Positions 60,673-61,863 of a DNA stretch of 61,863 nt are shown here, in pieces. Every line of letters starts with the position of its first letter. Positions within the stretch are counted from its first letter, which is position 1. Made by a program: the position numbers and the translations under genes. Under the pieces are notes generated by a model, which saw only the letters and a list, made by a program, of their open reading frames with translations, searched no databases and was not told where the DNA came from. This stretch comes from Terriglobia bacterium (GTDB lineage Bacteria; Acidobacteriota; Terriglobia; Bryobacterales; Bryobacteraceae), in contig JAIQFL010000014.1 in NCBI GenBank assembly GCA_020073365.1, positions 1-61,863 on the forward strand, written 5' to 3'.

Positions 60673-61286
60673 TCCATGTCGATCAAAGGCAGGAACCGGC
60701 AAATTTCGACCGGTTGGTCCGTCGCAGGGGCCAGCGTTTCTTGCAGGGCACCCCACGTCCAGCGTCAAAAGAGTGGCGCAATCATAGGTACTGGCATCAT
60801 ATTGGACCACAGCTACACGATTCATACGGTGGCATTTGCTCCTACAGTTGTCATTGGATCCCGTACGATACCGGTGCGGAAACGGTTGAACACTTTCGAC
60901 CCAAGGATACCTACCCTGCCGATGCCTACGAGTGGAGTAATTACAGATTAGTTTGTGCGACGCTGAACGGCCGCAAAGGTGTTCATGAAGATGTATTGGA
61001 TCCTTTTCTAGTCCAGAACGGATGGTTTGTCATCGACTTCCCGTCAATGTTGGTCAAGCCTTCTTCCAATCTTGCACTCGAGAACAGGCGAATGGTTCAA
61101 GCGACAATCGATCGACTAGGGTTAAACGATGAGGGTACGTGCCTCAAGAGTCGTGTCAAATGGCTAATGGACTACTGCTTAACCGAAATATCCTTCGACT
61201 ACCTCCGACGCAATGCTCCCTTCATCGTCGCAGAAATGGAACGGCAAAACCTCGTCGCGACAATACGTGAGGTATTCAGAGTTTAG
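60669..61286 (+). CDS. HNH-type endonuclease (PtuB-like)
   Basis: A 205-residue nuclease. The motif is C57-x3-C61 (CSYSCHWIPYD), then TVEHFRPKDTYP (His75), and EWSNYRLVCATLNGRKG (N91, C96, N100). This spacing fits HNH proteins of the PtuB/TIGR02646 kind, in which EHF-x-PK is followed by W-x-N-x-x-x-x-C and a final N-x-x-KG. The C-terminal half is helical. ATGA overlap (60669-60672) couples it to the ATPase. It is the likely effector that cuts DNA in this system. Identity as a Septu nuclease is from motif pattern and context only. Confidence 0.85.
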   Translation: MIHVDQRQEPANFDRLVRRRGQRFLQGTPRPASKEWRNHRYWHHIGPQLHDSYGGICSYSCHWIPYDTGAETVEHFRPKDTYPADAYEWSNYRLVCATLNGRKGVHEDVLDPFLVQNGWFVIDFPSMLVKPSSNLALENRRMVQATIDRLGLNDEGTCLKSRVKWLMDYCLTEISFDYLRRNAPFIVAEMERQNLVATIREVFRV

Positions 61287-61337
61287 AAAGGCTCGGTCGT
61301 TCTTGCTGCGCCATCTCGAAGCGAGTTTCGATACCCA

Positions 61338-61361
61338 GACCCTGTGCGTACCCGCAGGGTC
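61338..61361 (+). terminator. hairpin after the HNH gene
   Basis: GACCCTG and CAGGGTC arms with a ten-base loop, about 50 bp after the HNH stop. No T-run follows; it is a plausible but weak terminator. Confidence 0.35.
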
Positions 61362-61829
61362 AGGAGGTCGCGTAGTCGGCTAACGGCGTTGTGGGAAAGC
61401 GTACGTGCCGGCGGTCAGTCCAACCTCAATGGCGCAGAGTTGATTCGGGGCCCTTTTTAGCGCCTATGTCCGGACCATGCGGTCCATTCACATTAGCGCA
61501 GCATCGTCAGGCATGGGAGAAGAAAGCGACACTGCGCCTTCGGCCTGCCATGCCCGCATTCCTACGGGCATCCTGCAAAGCCGGGGCGAATGTCTCCGCC
61601 AACCACGGCATGGCTGGCGAAACACCTGAAAACAGATTGTTAACGACGCTGTCGAGAATCACGACAGCGAACTCTTGAGCACACAATTCCATTGACACCG
61701 GGGCCAAAGTCTGATATATCTTGCCACCGAACGGTCGGTTGCTCCGACGCGGCGGGGGGCCGCAAACCGGGTGTGGGTGGGGTCAATCCACAGCCAGGTT
61801 GCACTCTAGGTTCAAGAGGGGTCTTCAAA
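61362..61829. other. no gene recognised
   Basis: Frames here are short on both strands. None has a good ribosome site or family resemblance. I see no RNA gene, mobile element or repeat. Confidence 0.4.
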
Positions 61830-61863
61830 ATGTGGCGAACGTCCAGGATGATGTTGCTGACAT
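61830..61863 (+). CDS. possible start of a gene truncated by the window edge
   Basis: An ATG at 61830 has GAGGGG eight bases upstream and opens a frame MWRTSRMMLLT that continues off the window. This could be the N-terminus of a signal-peptide protein or permease. Eleven codons are too few to be sure. Confidence 0.3.
   Translation, partial: MWRTSRMMLLT

Noticed and set aside
58786..61286. Retron-Septu system (Ec78-like)
   Set aside because: No reverse transcriptase is present in the window and no clear msr/msd RNA; the methylase takes the place of the third component.

Overview
The window is GC-rich and its gene content points to the Acidobacteriota, most likely a Bryobacterales/Solibacter-like soil bacterium. 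The pointers are three ADOP-type permeases (acidobacterial duplicated orphan permeases), one behind a small PadR regulator; several Tat-exported sugar and oxidoreductase enzymes; many NHL/beta-propeller and alpha/beta-hydrolase genes; and a family of short palindromic repeats scattered through and between genes. The taxonomic call is an inference from gene families; no rRNA gene is present.

Layout. 1-9.7 kb: an acidobacterial hypothetical protein, an ADOP permease, an acid-sugar module (PfkB-type 2-keto-3-deoxy-sugar kinase plus enolase-superfamily dehydratase), a hydrolase divergent from a YtrA-type GntR regulator/membrane-protein pair across a 21-bp operator-like palindrome, and a propeller protein. 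9.9-17.4 kb: PadR-ADOP unit with a well-formed promoter and overlapping palindrome, a hydrolase, a HupE/UreJ-type membrane protein, another propeller and a truncated HEPN-like peptide coupled to a hypothetical gene. 17.5-26.5 kb: GT39 glycosyltransferase and asparagine synthase, then a four-gene operon of three periplasmic adaptors and a MacB-like permease without an ATPase. 26.5-28.4 kb: a decaying dipeptide ABC transporter operon. 28.4-36 kb: HIT protein, a third ADOP, MtaB, and the housekeeping block ffs (SRP RNA)-dnaX-ybaB-recR. 36-46.4 kb: two YbaK-type tRNA editing proteins, Sir2 deacylase, Ser/Thr kinase, CsgG-like protein, GT9-like protein, MTA phosphorylase, a MeaB-methylmalonyl-CoA epimerase fusion, an acyl-CoA dehydrogenase and a Tat-exported Gfo/Idh protein.

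46.4-50.7 kb is an accessory island: a non-coding stretch with decayed repeats, a TPR membrane protein with a small membrane partner, a degenerate PIN toxin with antitoxin, and an AbrB/RelE pair. 51.4-57.5 kb is a fatty-acid beta-oxidation operon (FadB/J-like bifunctional enzyme, acyl-CoA dehydrogenase, acyl-CoA ligase) with a convergent TetR regulator.

57.9-61.3 kb holds the most interesting unit: three tightly overlapping genes encoding a DNA methyltransferase, a 628-aa ABC/AAA-type ATPase with an unrecognised ~200-aa N-terminal region, and a small HNH nuclease. The ATPase/HNH pair resembles Septu (PtuA/PtuB); its coupling to a modification methylase suggests a hybrid restriction-type defence system.

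A second theme is the palindromic repeats beginning GTGGGRCAG. They occur between genes but also inside dnaX, an acyl-CoA dehydrogenase and the MeaB-epimerase fusion, always in frame, where they make interdomain linkers.
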